Of a DNA stretch of 64,000 nt, positions 10,779 through 21,166 are shown piece by piece. The DNA comes from Tritrichomonas musculus (taxonomy: Eukaryota; Parabasalia; Tritrichomonadida; Tritrichomonadidae), in contig JAPFFF010000011.1 of assembly GCA_039105265.1 (NCBI GenBank), positions 248,001 to 312,000 on the forward strand. The letters run 5' to 3'. The stretch's first letter is position 1. Each line of letters starts with the position of its first letter. The notes under the pieces are model-generated. The model worked only from the letters and a program-made list of their open reading frames with translations, was not told the DNA's origin and did not search any database. Made by a program: the position numbers and the translations under genes.

Positions 10779-13700
10779 CTACTCTATATTTGCACACTTC
10801 TTCTCTAATGCAGCAATTCTATTTTCTAGTGATTCAATTATGGCATCCTTCTGTTGTAGCATCTCATCCACTTCACTCTTCTTGTAATATTCATCCATAT
10901 TAATATTATTTATTGCTTCCATATTTTTTGCTAATATCATAATTGGAAACTTCATGGAATCTCTCATCCTATTACAAATATCAATTGTAGCAGATAAAGA
11001 TAGTACTGCTTTATCTGGGTTAAACCAATTGTCTTTAAATTTTGTTGGGTCATCTAATCTTTTATAATCAGTTTCACACCATTTAATTAATGAGCCTAAT
11101 ATTTGTTGGTCAGAAACTTTATTTGTTTTAGCTGCTAATGTTTGAACATCTGGTGCATGAACAATTACTGAAACCCATGGTGGCAATTCAGCTCCAGGGA
11201 ATTCTCTATCTATTGTTTGTACTAATTCATTTAATTGATTAAATATTTGATCGCACATTTCTTCATTTCCATCCCACATATCTAAATCCATAACTAAATC
11301 TCTATACTGATTCCAATAGCTATTTAATAAATCTGGCTCAGCACCAATACTACCAACAACTTGATTAATTTGTCCTGCATCAACATTTTGTATATTAGAT
11401 GTATCAGCATCTGGGTATGTATTTTGTAATTGTTCATATGTTAAATCAGAAACATCATTACCATTATAAATGGTATGTACACCAAATTCAATCCCAACAG
11501 TAGATACAGCCAAACCAATTGCTCCCAAGACAGCCATTGGGGTAGAGAATGCAAGCTTTATTGCACCGGCAACTTGAATGGCATTTACAGCTTGTTCTAA
11601 ATATTGTGTTTTCAATATTTGAATAGCCATTTGTGTATTTAGTGTATTTACTTCCTTTCTTATTTTTGATACATCATAATTCATTACATCATAATTATTT
11701 GAAACAACATTTAAATCACTTCTCATTGTTGTAATGTTATCAGCTGTAATTATTTTTGATGAGGTAATATTAAAATCAGTATATAATGTTGAAGCTGCAT
11801 CTGGCCTTGGTTTGATTTCATAAAATTGGTTTCTAATGATATATTGAAATGGATTTGTTTCAGGGTTCCAACTTATTTCTTCTATGGGGTCAACTAAATC
11901 TTTTCTTAAATATAATTCTATATCTCTTGATTTAATTCTAGTGTCTTCCCATTTATAAGCAAGCTGTTCTATGCAATCTATCATTGGTTTTAAGTCAATG
12001 TAGGCCCTATCATTTTTAGTTGTCCTTCTAACTCCAGTGCTTTCAAATGTGAATGTGTTTGATATACTTGAACCCCTCAATGTTATTGTTAATGCTATTT
12101 TTTTAAGATTTAAGTAATTAAATTTCCCGCTTGATAAATTACCAAATGTGAAATAAGTATTTAACATATCATATCCTTCACAACTTGCTCCATTTAACTT
12201 TTTGTCAAATAGCCATTCAACATCATATAATTTTCCATCATCACTTTCTTCTCTATTTGTATACCATATTGTTGTTTCAATAGTGCTGTTTTCAATTAAG
12301 CCATATAATAAACCATTACTACTTTCAGGGATTACAGAGTGATGCGTTTCTGAGTCTTTAATTAAAATGAAGCAACCAATAGCACCATCAGAGTTTTGTT
12401 TGGAATTGACCTTTCTTAATTTAGATGATACCTTACCTCTAAGCAATCCTTGACAATTATTATCTGTCCATTCAGAACCATTCCATTTTAATGTCCACTC
12501 ATTACCAAAACAGAATTCTTTAAAGCTAAATTCTAGGCCATTAGGGATAACATAATCAGTGGGTATTTTATAGATGATTTTGTAGAATTCCTTTTCTACT
12601 TTATTTGTATCTGGTGCCTCTATTTCTAAACTTTCTTCAGTAATAATATTTGGTAAATAAAGGTATAGGTTATCATTTTTGTATAATTTTAGTGCATTCT
12701 CAGCTTCAATAATATCACATCTTATTGTTGGTTCAACAGCTACCAAAGAATCTTGTGATAATAAATATTGTATACTTATTTCTCCCTTATGATAAAGTTC
12801 ATAAGGATTAACAGCTGATGTCTTATCAAATGCAATATAAAAACTAGTTTTCATTGATGGCTCATCTAAATCTTCATCTCCAATGCTCATTACAGAATAA
12901 AAGTTAGTGTCTGGGTTTCTTGATATCACAGGATTATATTGCTTTCCATCTTTAACATTTATGAAGAATTCTTTAATTAGATTTCCATCTGTGTCATACA
13001 AAATATTTGTTCTCAATATTATTCTAAACATTTTTGTTGTATCAGTTATTTTTGTTATGGCACTCTTTATTTCATCTGATATTTTAATTAGTAGGACATT
13101 ATAATACTTATCATGCAATCTCATTGTACTGGTAGATAAATCTTTGCTCTTAACATTATAAACAGGATATCCAGGTTCATGAGAGAAATCAGTAGTCACA
13201 ATCCCTCCACTTGGTACAGAATCACAAAGTATTTTACCATTGACTTCTAAATCACCTTTGATAACATATTTACCAAGAACTGGTTTTGTTTCATCTAATG
13301 TAGGAGTATCATCACAGATATCAACGCCATAGCATTTTAATACTTCTTCAAATGAACTTGCATTATTTACAAAATCTGGTAAAGCAATTGATGTTCCAGT
13401 AGATTTATCGTTTGATAAAAGAGCGAGGGGTGAAGGAGGATTATTTTCATTCTCTAGAATTGGCTTCCATACCCATTGTTTTCTTTCTTCATTCCACTCT
13501 ATTTTTCCAAAGAGATGTAATAATGAATTTCGGATTTCAACTATGTCTATCATTTCGCTGGTATGTATTGTACGCCATCCATTAACTCCATCAAAATGTT
13601 GCGTCATTATCACCCATTCTTCATGCTCAATATCCCATATGAAATTATCTGGTGGGTTTAAAATGGAATCAGTTCTCCAATTATCTAGGAATTCATGGTC

Positions 13701-15494
13701 ATGTTCTTGCCATTGTGTATCCATAATATTCCACGCAAAAGATGGACCAAAGGCTTCTTGATTATCACGAATCCTGTTTGGAATATAAATTGATTCATTC
13801 TCTGTATAATAATCATAATATGAGTACCATTCCCACTCTTGATATCTATCACTCCATCGTAAAAAACCATCTTCATCATTCTCATAAATCTTCAGAAGAT
13901 TATATGTAATGTATTCACTATCCATTTCATGCCTCCATGTTGGTGATATATTATCATGGACATTATCAATCATGACCCATTCTCCATGTACCAAATCCCA
14001 AATATAATTTATTGGAACACTAGCTTGTCTATCTTCTCTCCATCCTTCAGGTCTGTCAAACTCATCTATTATTTCTTCCCATTCTTTCCATAATACATTC
14101 CACACATAATCATCACCATGATGTTTTCCACGGTCCGAACTTTTATCTTGTACATCAACTTTTTGTTTCTCTTCATTTTGTTCAAGGACTTGTTTCGCTA
14201 TTTCTGGAATTGCATCTCGATATAAAATCGTTTGAGTAAATACATCTTGAGTAGACCCAACTGCCCTGTCTACGAAGAGACGATTTTGATTATTTTGTAA
14301 ATCTCGGATATGGTTTTCCATATGTTGTCTCATATCATTGTTCATTTGTAATGCGAGATTTATATCAGCTTGGTTCATTCCTCCTCCTCCCCCTTGATTA
14401 CAATTACAAGATTTAATTTTGCTGACGTTATTAGCTAATTTGTTAAAATTGGTAATAATGTATCCTAGAATATAAAAGACATCATTTGCATATTCACCAA
14501 GAGTCATGGTATTTGGTCCATCAGGTCTGTTAATTGTAATATTTATTGCATTGGGGTTATTTATGATTTTGAAGTAATGTGTAATATTTTTCATTGTTGT
14601 CTGAAATAAATATGCACCTAAAAGTGATAACATAAAAAGTTTAATATTGGACATGTTATCCTTTTGATTTTGGGTATAAGTATCGAAAAATTCACCAGGG
14701 CTCTCAACTTCTATTACATGGTCTGCTTTAACTTCTTCTGTACTATTTTTGTATTTATATCCTATTGTTTGAAGAGTATTGTTTTCAGGATTATAATGAT
14801 ATTGCTTTGTTCCATTTATTATCTTTGTTAAGTTTGTCTCGTTAAATACATCATATAATATCCTTTTTATGGATTGATTCTTTTTTTCATTCTTCATAAT
14901 ATTCATCAACATATCAGCTAAATTATGATATGCCTTGTATTGGAGGAAAGGTTCAGTTGGAGAAGGCTCTGGTGGTGCAGTAGGAGTTTTAACATATTTT
15001 ACAACTTCACTTTGCCCTTTATCTTCATCCAATACTACTTGTTCATATCCGTCAGCTGCACACATCAATTCGTTGTACATATCATGGACAGCTTCACAGG
15101 TTTTTGATTCCGCATCGATAATGTCATTGAATGTATTAACACATAATTCATCTTTGATAAGCTCTCTGTTGGACTCTACTTGTTCTGATTTCACTTCCAT
15201 CAATGTATTTTCTGGCGCTCTATATTCAAGTATTTGTGTAGATTTTTCAGTTATTGGAACGTCGCCGAATCCTTCAAGACTGCCTCCATTTTCAATGTAA
15301 CCATTTACCACTCTTGCATCAACTTCAGCTTTATTGTATAGACAATTAAATTTTGGGTATTCATTTGGTTTATCATCTTGAGTAATATTTATTTGTTCAT
15401 TTCCATCTTCATCTTCTCCTGCACATATTTCAAAACCATTTGCTTTAAGTTTAGATGCCACCTTGCTCTTTGCAGAATATAGTGTCAAAGACAT
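10779..15494 (-). CDS. giant fibre-like protein 2 of element B with Trp-rich repeats
   Basis: 1571 residues, in tandem with and 29 bp from its paralogue at 6961. Visible order: an N-terminal domain, a Gly-rich linker near residue 365 (CNQGGGGG), a helical stretch, then about residues 460-690 with five or six imperfect repeats of ~45-50 residues built on a YxWDxxxxxW...W pattern (NYIWDLVHGEW, NFIWDIEHEEW, SFAWNIMDTQW). The module shared with the paralogue follows, then a hydrophobic Gly/Ala segment near 1310-1340, and a C-terminal coiled coil introduced by YYKKSEVDEML. The gene is divergent from 15514 with 19 bp between the starts. It is probably a virion fibre; the Trp repeats are not recognised. 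Confidence 0.85.
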   Translation of the reverse strand: MSLTLYSAKSKVASKLKANGFEICAGEDEDGNEQINITQDDKPNEYPKFNCLYNKAEVDARVVNGYIENGGSLEGFGDVPITEKSTQILEYRAPENTLMEVKSEQVESNRELIKDELCVNTFNDIIDAESKTCEAVHDMYNELMCAADGYEQVVLDEDKGQSEVVKYVKTPTAPPEPSPTEPFLQYKAYHNLADMLMNIMKNEKKNQSIKRILYDVFNETNLTKIINGTKQYHYNPENNTLQTIGYKYKNSTEEVKADHVIEVESPGEFFDTYTQNQKDNMSNIKLFMLSLLGAYLFQTTMKNITHYFKIINNPNAINITINRPDGPNTMTLGEYANDVFYILGYIITNFNKLANNVSKIKSCNCNQGGGGGMNQADINLALQMNNDMRQHMENHIRDLQNNQNRLFVDRAVGSTQDVFTQTILYRDAIPEIAKQVLEQNEEKQKVDVQDKSSDRGKHHGDDYVWNVLWKEWEEIIDEFDRPEGWREDRQASVPINYIWDLVHGEWVMIDNVHDNISPTWRHEMDSEYITYNLLKIYENDEDGFLRWSDRYQEWEWYSYYDYYTENESIYIPNRIRDNQEAFGPSFAWNIMDTQWQEHDHEFLDNWRTDSILNPPDNFIWDIEHEEWVIMTQHFDGVNGWRTIHTSEMIDIVEIRNSLLHLFGKIEWNEERKQWVWKPILENENNPPSPLALLSNDKSTGTSIALPDFVNNASSFEEVLKCYGVDICDDTPTLDETKPVLGKYVIKGDLEVNGKILCDSVPSGGIVTTDFSHEPGYPVYNVKSKDLSTSTMRLHDKYYNVLLIKISDEIKSAITKITDTTKMFRIILRTNILYDTDGNLIKEFFINVKDGKQYNPVISRNPDTNFYSVMSIGDEDLDEPSMKTSFYIAFDKTSAVNPYELYHKGEISIQYLLSQDSLVAVEPTIRCDIIEAENALKLYKNDNLYLYLPNIITEESLEIEAPDTNKVEKEFYKIIYKIPTDYVIPNGLEFSFKEFCFGNEWTLKWNGSEWTDNNCQGLLRGKVSSKLRKVNSKQNSDGAIGCFILIKDSETHHSVIPESSNGLLYGLIENSTIETTIWYTNREESDDGKLYDVEWLFDKKLNGASCEGYDMLNTYFTFGNLSSGKFNYLNLKKIALTITLRGSSISNTFTFESTGVRRTTKNDRAYIDLKPMIDCIEQLAYKWEDTRIKSRDIELYLRKDLVDPIEEISWNPETNPFQYIIRNQFYEIKPRPDAASTLYTDFNITSSKIITADNITTMRSDLNVVSNNYDVMNYDVSKIRKEVNTLNTQMAIQILKTQYLEQAVNAIQVAGAIKLAFSTPMAVLGAIGLAVSTVGIEFGVHTIYNGNDVSDLTYEQLQNTYPDADTSNIQNVDAGQINQVVGSIGAEPDLLNSYWNQYRDLVMDLDMWDGNEEMCDQIFNQLNELVQTIDREFPGAELPPWVSVIVHAPDVQTLAAKTNKVSDQQILGSLIKWCETDYKRLDDPTKFKDNWFNPDKAVLSLSATIDICNRMRDSMKFPIMILAKNMEAINNINMDEYYKKSEVDEMLQQKDAIIESLENRIAALEKKCANIE

Positions 15495-15513
15495 TTTAAT
15501 CTGAAATTAAATA

Positions 15514-16269
15514 ATGTTGTATTCAGTTCAGAGTCAACCAGAAAATTACAATACTGTGAGAATGAATATTGATATACCGTGGAAATGTCCTTACGTGAAG
15601 TATTATGTTTCATCAATCAATACCAAGGCAAACATACTATTAACTACAAATGATGATTATTTAATATTCCAGACATCTAATGGGGAGATTAGAATTGATT
15701 TCGAAGATATGTATGCGTATTCGTTTGCGTATTTGGTAAACTATTTGAACACGAATCAAAAAGTAAACGATGCAAGTCAACAACTAATTACCTTCAAGAA
15801 TATTAACAATAGAACATTATCACTGAAGGCAAGTCAAAATATAAAATTTAAGGAAGGTAGTCATAGAGCGAAATTAATTACAGGATTTTTCAATACTAAA
15901 TCGGGGCATGTATTTTCAAATGGAGTTGAATGTGAGGTACCAGATTTGCCAATTCTAGATTTTGCTAATAAATTATATTTGGTATCATTACAGGGAGTTG
16001 CAACGCATTCATCAATTGGGAACCAAGAATATACACCATCAATTATTGCAAATATAGATACAATGATAATGGACCAGGAGGCATTAATAGTGAATTATGA
16101 TTTAACTAAACCAATCAAAGTTAAAGTCAACACCGATTCACTAAAGTTATTAGAGATGAGATTAGTTGATTTTATGTTCCAGCCAGTAATCTTGAAATCG
16201 CCATTGTTCATCACATTAAAGATAAAGCCAGCCACTGAAGCAAACATGTATGACATCATGACAAAATAA
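15514..16269 (+). CDS. penton-like minor capsid protein of element B (candidate)
   Basis: 251 residues, strongly beta-predicted throughout. The C-terminal stretch with VNTDSLKLLEMRLVDF and then SPLFITLKIKP resembles the closing strands of Polinton and virophage minor capsid (penton) jelly rolls, where a 'LExRLTDxxGxP...LxLxI' pattern is common. That match is from memory of the family and is modest. Position next to the fibre genes supports a vertex role. If correct, it would form the pentameric vertices of the virion. Alternative: another beta-rich virion protein. Confidence 0.6.
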   Translation: MLYSVQSQPENYNTVRMNIDIPWKCPYVKYYVSSINTKANILLTTNDDYLIFQTSNGEIRIDFEDMYAYSFAYLVNYLNTNQKVNDASQQLITFKNINNRTLSLKASQNIKFKEGSHRAKLITGFFNTKSGHVFSNGVECEVPDLPILDFANKLYLVSLQGVATHSSIGNQEYTPSIIANIDTMIMDQEALIVNYDLTKPIKVKVNTDSLKLLEMRLVDFMFQPVILKSPLFITLKIKPATEANMYDIMTK

Positions 16270-16628
16270 ATAATGATAAGAAATATATAGTTTAATATGG
16301 GAATAGTATTTTTTTCCTTTGAGTAGTAATCTTTGAATTTAAGCCCTCCCACAGGGAGCCGACCCGGCCAAATATCCTCTCAAAAAGTTCCATCCACCAA
16401 ATGCTTTGAAATCCTTTATTTTGTTCATTTTTGTGGCACGTCAGGTATATTTGTGGTGCGTCAAGTATATTGTTTTGTAGTATTTATAACTAAATATCTA
16501 TTGAATATTTTTGAATGGTTTATGAGAAGAAAATTTTCAGGAATGAATAACGAATTTATATATTCAATTGCATTCAAAAAGCTTTATCAGAAATTGAGAT
16601 AATCACATAATAATAAAAAATTTAAATC

Positions 16629-16800
16629 TTTGTGAACCAAAAAGTATGTATTTGTGAACCAATAAGATATCTTTGTGAACCAAAAAGTATGTATTTGTGC
16701 ACCAATAAGTATACTTTGTGAACCACTAAGATATACCTTGTGAACCAATAAGATATCTTTGTAAACCACTAAGATATACTTTGTGTATCACTAGGATATT
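16629..16800. repeat. tandem array, ~21-bp unit, about 8 copies
   Basis: Units begin TTTGTGAACC and alternate between two endings, AAAAAGTATGTA and AATAAGATATC, with later units drifting (CACTAAGATATAC). Unit length varies from 20 to 23 bp. The first four units follow an A-B-A-B pattern, so the array may have grown by duplication of a dimer. Confidence 0.85.
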
Positions 16801-17140
16801 ATAAATGAAAATTTTACTTCATATCATTATTTTCAATTCAAAGAATTTATTTATGACCAATTTTTTGTGAACCAATTTTTGTGATGGAAACTTTTCAATA
16901 GAAATTATGATTAGTTGAAATTTAAAAATTTTTAAATCAAAAAAATTTATATAGAGGTTGAACAAGAATGGTCATAAGAATGGTCATAAAAATGGTCCAT
17001 CTAATTTTTAATCAAAAACACCCCAAATTTAACTGTTTTTCAAATGAAATCAATAAATATTATCAAAAAAATTACAATTTATCAAAATTTCTAACCAAAA
17101 TATCTCAAAACAAATTTGGTCCATAGACCAATTTTTTGGC

Positions 17141-17175
17141 TTGCTTCGCAAGACCCAAGCTCTGCTTGTGGTCCA
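17141..17175. repeat. AAGC-type palindromic repeat patch
   Basis: Contains GCTTGCTTCGCAAG and then CCCAAGCTCTGCTTG. It is related in style to the AAGCTTTGCTTG patches in element A (5470, 3860, 54740). It lies just past the end of the GIY-YIG gene, in intergenic DNA. Confidence 0.6.
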
Positions 17176-17181
17176 CTAATT

Positions 17182-17508
17182 TCACTTCACAACTCTAGGG
17201 CATTGGTATGAAATATATGTTCTAATTATATAAATCATTTCGTTAACATTACCAACAAAATATTCATTACCAATCCATGTTTTTCCATCTTTTGTTGTTG
17301 CTCTCTCATAATTCTCTTCGAATATAGTTATTAATTCTTTTTCAACTTTTACCGAATCACTAACCGCTTCCACTAAATACACTTCACTATCTTTAGGATA
17401 TTGTCCCATTCTTGTTGCAATTTTATTTGTTCTACCAATTTTATATACAGGTTGATTAGTGTAAGCAAATTCTCTCTCACGAATTAAATAAATATACTCT
17501 ACAGACAT
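17182..17508 (-). CDS. GIY-YIG-like nuclease domain protein (T5orf172/MUG113 type)
   Basis: 108 residues from ATG at 17508; an upstream in-frame Met at 17535 would add nine residues unlike the family. It shows YIYLIRE at the N-terminus, VYKIGRT near residue 21-27, an Arg at 33, a VEKELI helix with Glu at 57-58, and NEYFVG near 81-86. This is the layout of the T5orf172/MUG113 branch of the GIY-YIG superfamily seen in phages and large DNA viruses. It is probably a small DNA endonuclease; a role in recombination, or as a selfish homing enzyme, is inference. It lies 140 bp upstream of, and divergent from, the polymerase gene. Confidence 0.75.
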   Translation of the reverse strand: MSVEYIYLIREREFAYTNQPVYKIGRTNKIATRMGQYPKDSEVYLVEAVSDSVKVEKELITIFEENYERATTKDGKTWIGNEYFVGNVNEMIYIIRTYISYQCPRVVK

Positions 17509-17648
17509 TTTGAGAAAATATAAATGTACTTTCAAAAAATTATATGGGCAGGTGTTTCTATATTTTTATATTCTACATTTTTATTTTTCTGTTCAGCTAT
17601 AATTTTTATAGCGTGATAATTTTTTTAGCTTTTTTAATTTTATGTTAA

Positions 17649-19613
17649 ATGAGCTATCTTTTTGACATCTCAGTTGACCTCTATTCTACTGCAAAAACTG
17701 AAGCCAGAAAAGAATACAAAGAAAGAATCAAAAATATTAAAGAGAAACCAAAATTTAAAAAACAGATGAAAGAATTTATGCAAAAGGCAAATAAAGAAAT
17801 ATCATTTGAAATAGACATTGGAGATAATGAAGATAAAAGATTAGCATTCACTGAAATGTTAAGGCAATTACACAAGAAGAATAAAAAGAATGTAGTAGTA
17901 AAAAGTGAATCATTAGATGGTGAAGATTATAAATGGTTTACTCTATCTAAAGCACAAAAGATAGATACAACTATAGGACACATATCGGGCACAATAGATT
18001 TAAATGATGACTGTTCTGATAATAATCCATGGGTTGGTAATGTATTCATTCCAGCAAAATATCAATTACTATTCATCAAAAACAAAAGGAAAGGAAAACA
18101 AACAACATTTACAATAGATAAGCAAGACAACAAAGGGAAATTATATGAAGAAGAAATAGAAATAGATGAGGAATACAGAGAAAGTCCAGATGGTGGATTC
18201 TTTCCATATATTAACTTATCTGATATAGACTTAACTAAATACCAAATATTCAAATCAGTGGAAAAAAATAACTACCAAGATAACTGTTTGGTTTATGCAT
18301 GTATCCAATCAGGAGTGTTCACAAATGAAGAAATCAATCAGCTAAGATTCATGGTTAAAACAAGAATGGTACCAAATAATTTAATCTGTGATATAGCAAA
18401 ATATTTTAAGTGCCATTTCATTGTAAGACGGATAGATGAAAATTTTGATACGAGGCATCAACAGCAAATAAAAATAGATACAAGGAAAAAATCATGGGCT
18501 AAAGATTTTAACAGAACCGTCGACTTGTTATTATTTAAGAACCATTACATGATTAACAAACCTGTTGGAAATACAAAATTGATTACCATTCTGCGAAAGC
18601 TATTTAAAGATAATATGTTTAGAGAAATAAAAGCGTGTGAAATGAATATACTGGCAACAAATGAATACAATAGCCATTTAACAGATTATATGGATTTATC
18701 ATATGACCCATCTCTTTGTTGTCAAAAGATAGATTCCACAGAACTGAAGAAAGAAAGAGAGTGGTCAAAGATATACTATTCAGATTTTGAAACTGATACA
18801 ACATTATCACCACATAAACCATATCTTAACATTACTGTGTTTAGAACAGGGAAACTAATTCATAAACTTATTTTTGAGGGAGACCAAATTGCAGATAGAT
18901 TGTTGAAATCTCTAGATAATAATTCACTAACATACTTCCATAATTTAAAATATGATGCATGCTTCTTTATAAATACTCCTGGATGGGATGTACAGATTAC
19001 AGAAAGAAGTGGAACCATTTTACAGATAGTAATGACAAAATATAAAGAAATAGAAGGCACAGATAAGAAAACAAAGAAGACCAGAAAGATGACAATAATA
19101 GAGAAGAGATTAACATTCCGCAATAGTTATTCCATTATCCCTGCCGCATTAGCATCATTTGCAAAGATGTTTCAGCTACCTGTCCACAAAGAAGTGATGG
19201 CATATAAATTGTACACAGAAAGAAATGTAAAAAGAAAGAATGTATCAGCTCTTGAATTCCAATTACAATATTACATGGAGAATAAAGATAAGAAAACACT
19301 ACAACAAATAAAACAAGATTGGAAACAACTAATTGATAATGCACAATCTTGTGGAGCATACAGTGATTTAAATATTGATATAATGAAGTATGCTATTTAT
19401 TACTGTAAACTAGATTGTATAGTATTGATGAAGGGTGTAGAGAAATTTAATAGAGACTTGATAGAGGTATTTAAACAAACAAAGACAGATATGTTAGATG
19501 TACATAATTTCATTTCCATATCTTCTATTGGTTATTATTATGCATACAGATTTGGATGCTTTGATGATTGCTACCAGTTAAGTGGCAAGCCACAGAATTT
19601 TATCCAACGTTAG
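17649..19613 (+). pseudogene. PolB of element B, 5' part (interrupted by C)
   Basis: 654 codons of a protein-primed type family-B DNA polymerase. Near residue 211 is DNCLVYAC and near 299 NHYM, a Cys...His arrangement like OTU-family domains found at the front of some Polinton polymerases (inference). The 3'-5' exonuclease follows: Exo I SDFETDT (~379), Exo II FHNLKYDACF (~430), Exo III YYCKLDC (~585). Genuine coding ends at the duplication 19606-19611; the last base of the TAG at 19611-19613 belongs to element C. The polymerase domain continues at 43549. The gene is split by insertion with no sign of frameshift. Confidence 0.93.
19606..19611. repeat. target site duplication of C, left copy
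   Basis: AACGTT directly precedes the element end AGTAGT. The identical hexamer follows the other end at 43543-43548. Six-base duplications are the family rule for Mavericks. The duplication lies within a codon run of B's polymerase gene. Confidence 0.97.
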
Positions 19614-19874
19614 TAGTGATAGTGTATCAATAATCGGGACCAGATAAATCCCACCCAAAAACGCCTTTAAATGGCCCATATTTGGGCCCCATAAATTCCA
19701 AAAATGGCCTATATTTGGGTCAATATTCAAAATCCACATACCGCATACCACCCCAAAACGCTTATAAAACGCCCATATTCGGGCACATACAAATTCCAAA
19801 AATAGGCCGCATATGGTCCACCTATGGACCACCTATGGCACACCTATGGCCCACTTATGGGACCACCTATGACG
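19612..19874 (+). repeat. left terminal inverted repeat of element C
   Basis: About 263 bp, matching the right end of C in inverse orientation with a handful of mismatches. The inner part (about 19811-19874) is a short tandem array of a unit of about 12 bp resembling CCACCTATGG, with fewer units than in the right copy. No gene lies in it; the first credible start codon is at 19937. Confidence 0.93.
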
Positions 19875-19936
19875 GTCATATGAATTCCAAAAATAACGCG
19901 ATTCTCGAATCAATCCAATTTTTTATCCAGTTAGAA

Positions 19937-20239
19937 ATGAATTCAGCAACTGCTGCTATGCCACAACTCTCCAATGTCGAAGCTAATGGTGTCAAACTCG
20001 ATTACCTCGAACACGTCATCCTCAAGAAATACCCCCAATGGAAATCCCTTGCATTCGACTACCACAACGACGATGATTTCATGGACGATCTCATCGACAC
20101 AATATCAAATTATGAAACTGATTTGGAATCCCTTCGAACCAAAATCATAGATGGTGATAGCTATGATCGCAAGGAACTCGATTTGGGGCGTATCAAGATG
20201 CTATTGAAAATACTCGCATTCTCATATGAATATGCTTGA
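19937..20239 (+). CDS. small acidic unknown protein at the left end of C
   Basis: 100 residues from ATG at 19937, not recognised. It is acidic and helical (DDDFMDDLIDTI). The start is supported by the element-style upstream sequence AATTTTTTATCC placed 11 bases before the ATG, almost the same as that before the KilA-N gene at 20344. Further upstream in the frame is terminal-repeat sequence, so a longer product is unlikely. It has no homologue in the visible part of A. Confidence 0.65.
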   Translation: MNSATAAMPQLSNVEANGVKLDYLEHVILKKYPQWKSLAFDYHNDDDFMDDLIDTISNYETDLESLRTKIIDGDSYDRKELDLGRIKMLLKILAFSYEYA

Positions 20240-20323
20240 GTATTCGATCAAGCGCATTCGCATTTTATATTTTTGGACTCAACTCCATATGATGTAATAA
20301 CTAGCTGGTTCGCAATGCAACTC

Positions 20324-20335
20324 AATTTTTTATCG
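20324..20335 (+). promoter_or_regulatory. promoter-like motif before the KilA-N gene
   Basis: AATTTTTTATCG ends 8 bases before the ATG at 20344. The same motif in variant form precedes 19937 (AATTTTTTATCC), 43138 (minus strand) and A's KilA-N gene (AATTTTTTATATCC before 58028). Confidence 0.6.
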
Positions 20336-20343
20336 AATTCCAA

Positions 20344-21111
20344 ATGGAATCAACTGGGACAAACACATCAGTGTCAGCTGTTGTCGAACCAATCGATGAT
20401 GAGTATGAATTCATCCAGTATAATGAGAAGCTCCGTTTGGTACATTCCATTAAGGATGATATGTACCAAGCTCAAAGCATTCTCGCTGCATGCAATTCCA
20501 AGAAGCAGTTTCGCCATTGGTTTGATAACAAATCAACACAGGAATTGCTCGAAAGTGGGTCTGGTAGAATTCTACCAGACCAGAAATTGTATGAAGATAG
20601 ACCCAATTTGTCAAATGATTTGAAGGGTATGTATGTTCACCGATTGCTGGTCAATCATATTGCAATGTGGGCATCACCATCATATGCATGGGATGTCATG
20701 CAATTATTGGATTCACTAGCTTCTCAGCAACGCGAGCAGATGGTTAACAAGATCAAGGACCTCACTCCAAGGGCTGTCCCCAAGGATCACAAAAATAGCT
20801 ACCGCTATATGATATGGCTTGAGGATCTTCCCAAAGATAAGGATTCTGTGGTACTCCATCTCGTTCGTCGCAACAAGCATTCATGGAGGCAGGTCAGTAG
20901 GATATATAAAGATAAGAAGAAGCGCTGGATATTTATTGATGACCTACCCATCGCAATGACCCCGAATGAAGATATCAAGCGAATGGCCAAAGCTATGTTC
21001 AAAGGGGATGATGTCACTGTAGGTGGTACCAGGATTACCATCAAAAGATCATGCCTTAATGATTTTCACACAGCAGTGGACAAATATTTCACAACCACAA
21101 TGCAATCATAA
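20344..21111 (+). CDS. KilA-N domain protein of C
   Basis: 255 residues. Residues about 30-130 match the KilA-N DNA-binding fold: MYQAQSILAAC, a FRHWFDNKSTQELL helix, and GMYVHRLLVNHIAMWASPSY, the hallmark G-YV-L-IA-WAS segment. The C-terminal half (RAVPKDHKNSYRYMIW, then VVLHLVRRN) resembles the second domain that often follows KilA-N in large DNA viruses. It is likely a sequence-specific DNA-binding regulator. Homologue in A at 57252-58028. The 24-bp palindrome at 20558-20581 lies in frame in the segment that differs between the two copies (SGRILPDQ). Confidence 0.85.
   Translation: MESTGTNTSVSAVVEPIDDEYEFIQYNEKLRLVHSIKDDMYQAQSILAACNSKKQFRHWFDNKSTQELLESGSGRILPDQKLYEDRPNLSNDLKGMYVHRLLVNHIAMWASPSYAWDVMQLLDSLASQQREQMVNKIKDLTPRAVPKDHKNSYRYMIWLEDLPKDKDSVVLHLVRRNKHSWRQVSRIYKDKKKRWIFIDDLPIAMTPNEDIKRMAKAMFKGDDVTVGGTRITIKRSCLNDFHTAVDKYFTTTMQS
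20558..20581. repeat. 24-bp perfect palindrome around GGTAGAATTCTACC, copy 1
   Basis: Perfect inverted repeat centred on GAATTC with arms GGTCTGGTAGAA. Here it is inside the KilA-N reading frame. Other copies are at 27753-27776 (one imperfect pair) and 37484-37507 (perfect), both in intergenic DNA of C. Confidence 0.95.
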
Positions 21112-21166
21112 GTACATTCGTCAAAATCCCTGGAACAGTCGAAAATAATATTTTATTTTTGCATAA

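Larger units (their letters stand above)
16270..17181. other. long intergenic region of element B with repeats
   Basis: About 910 bp without a credible gene; the open frames here are short, repeat-derived and have no homologue in the window. It holds a G+C-rich patch near 16339-16375, two related TTTGTGGYRCGTCA-type repeats near 16430-16470, the ~21-bp tandem array at 16629-16800, very AT-rich sequence to about 17110, and an AAGC-type palindromic patch at 17141-17175. A replication, recombination or regulatory role is possible but not shown. Confidence 0.7.

Noticed and set aside
14935-15300. 121-codon plus-strand frame inside the giant fibre gene
   Set aside because: Shadow of the minus-strand gene; composition follows the antisense codons.
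19682-19936. Upstream extension of the 100-residue gene into the terminal repeat of C
   Set aside because: It translates terminal-repeat sequence; the promoter-like T-tract lies directly before the internal ATG at 19937.
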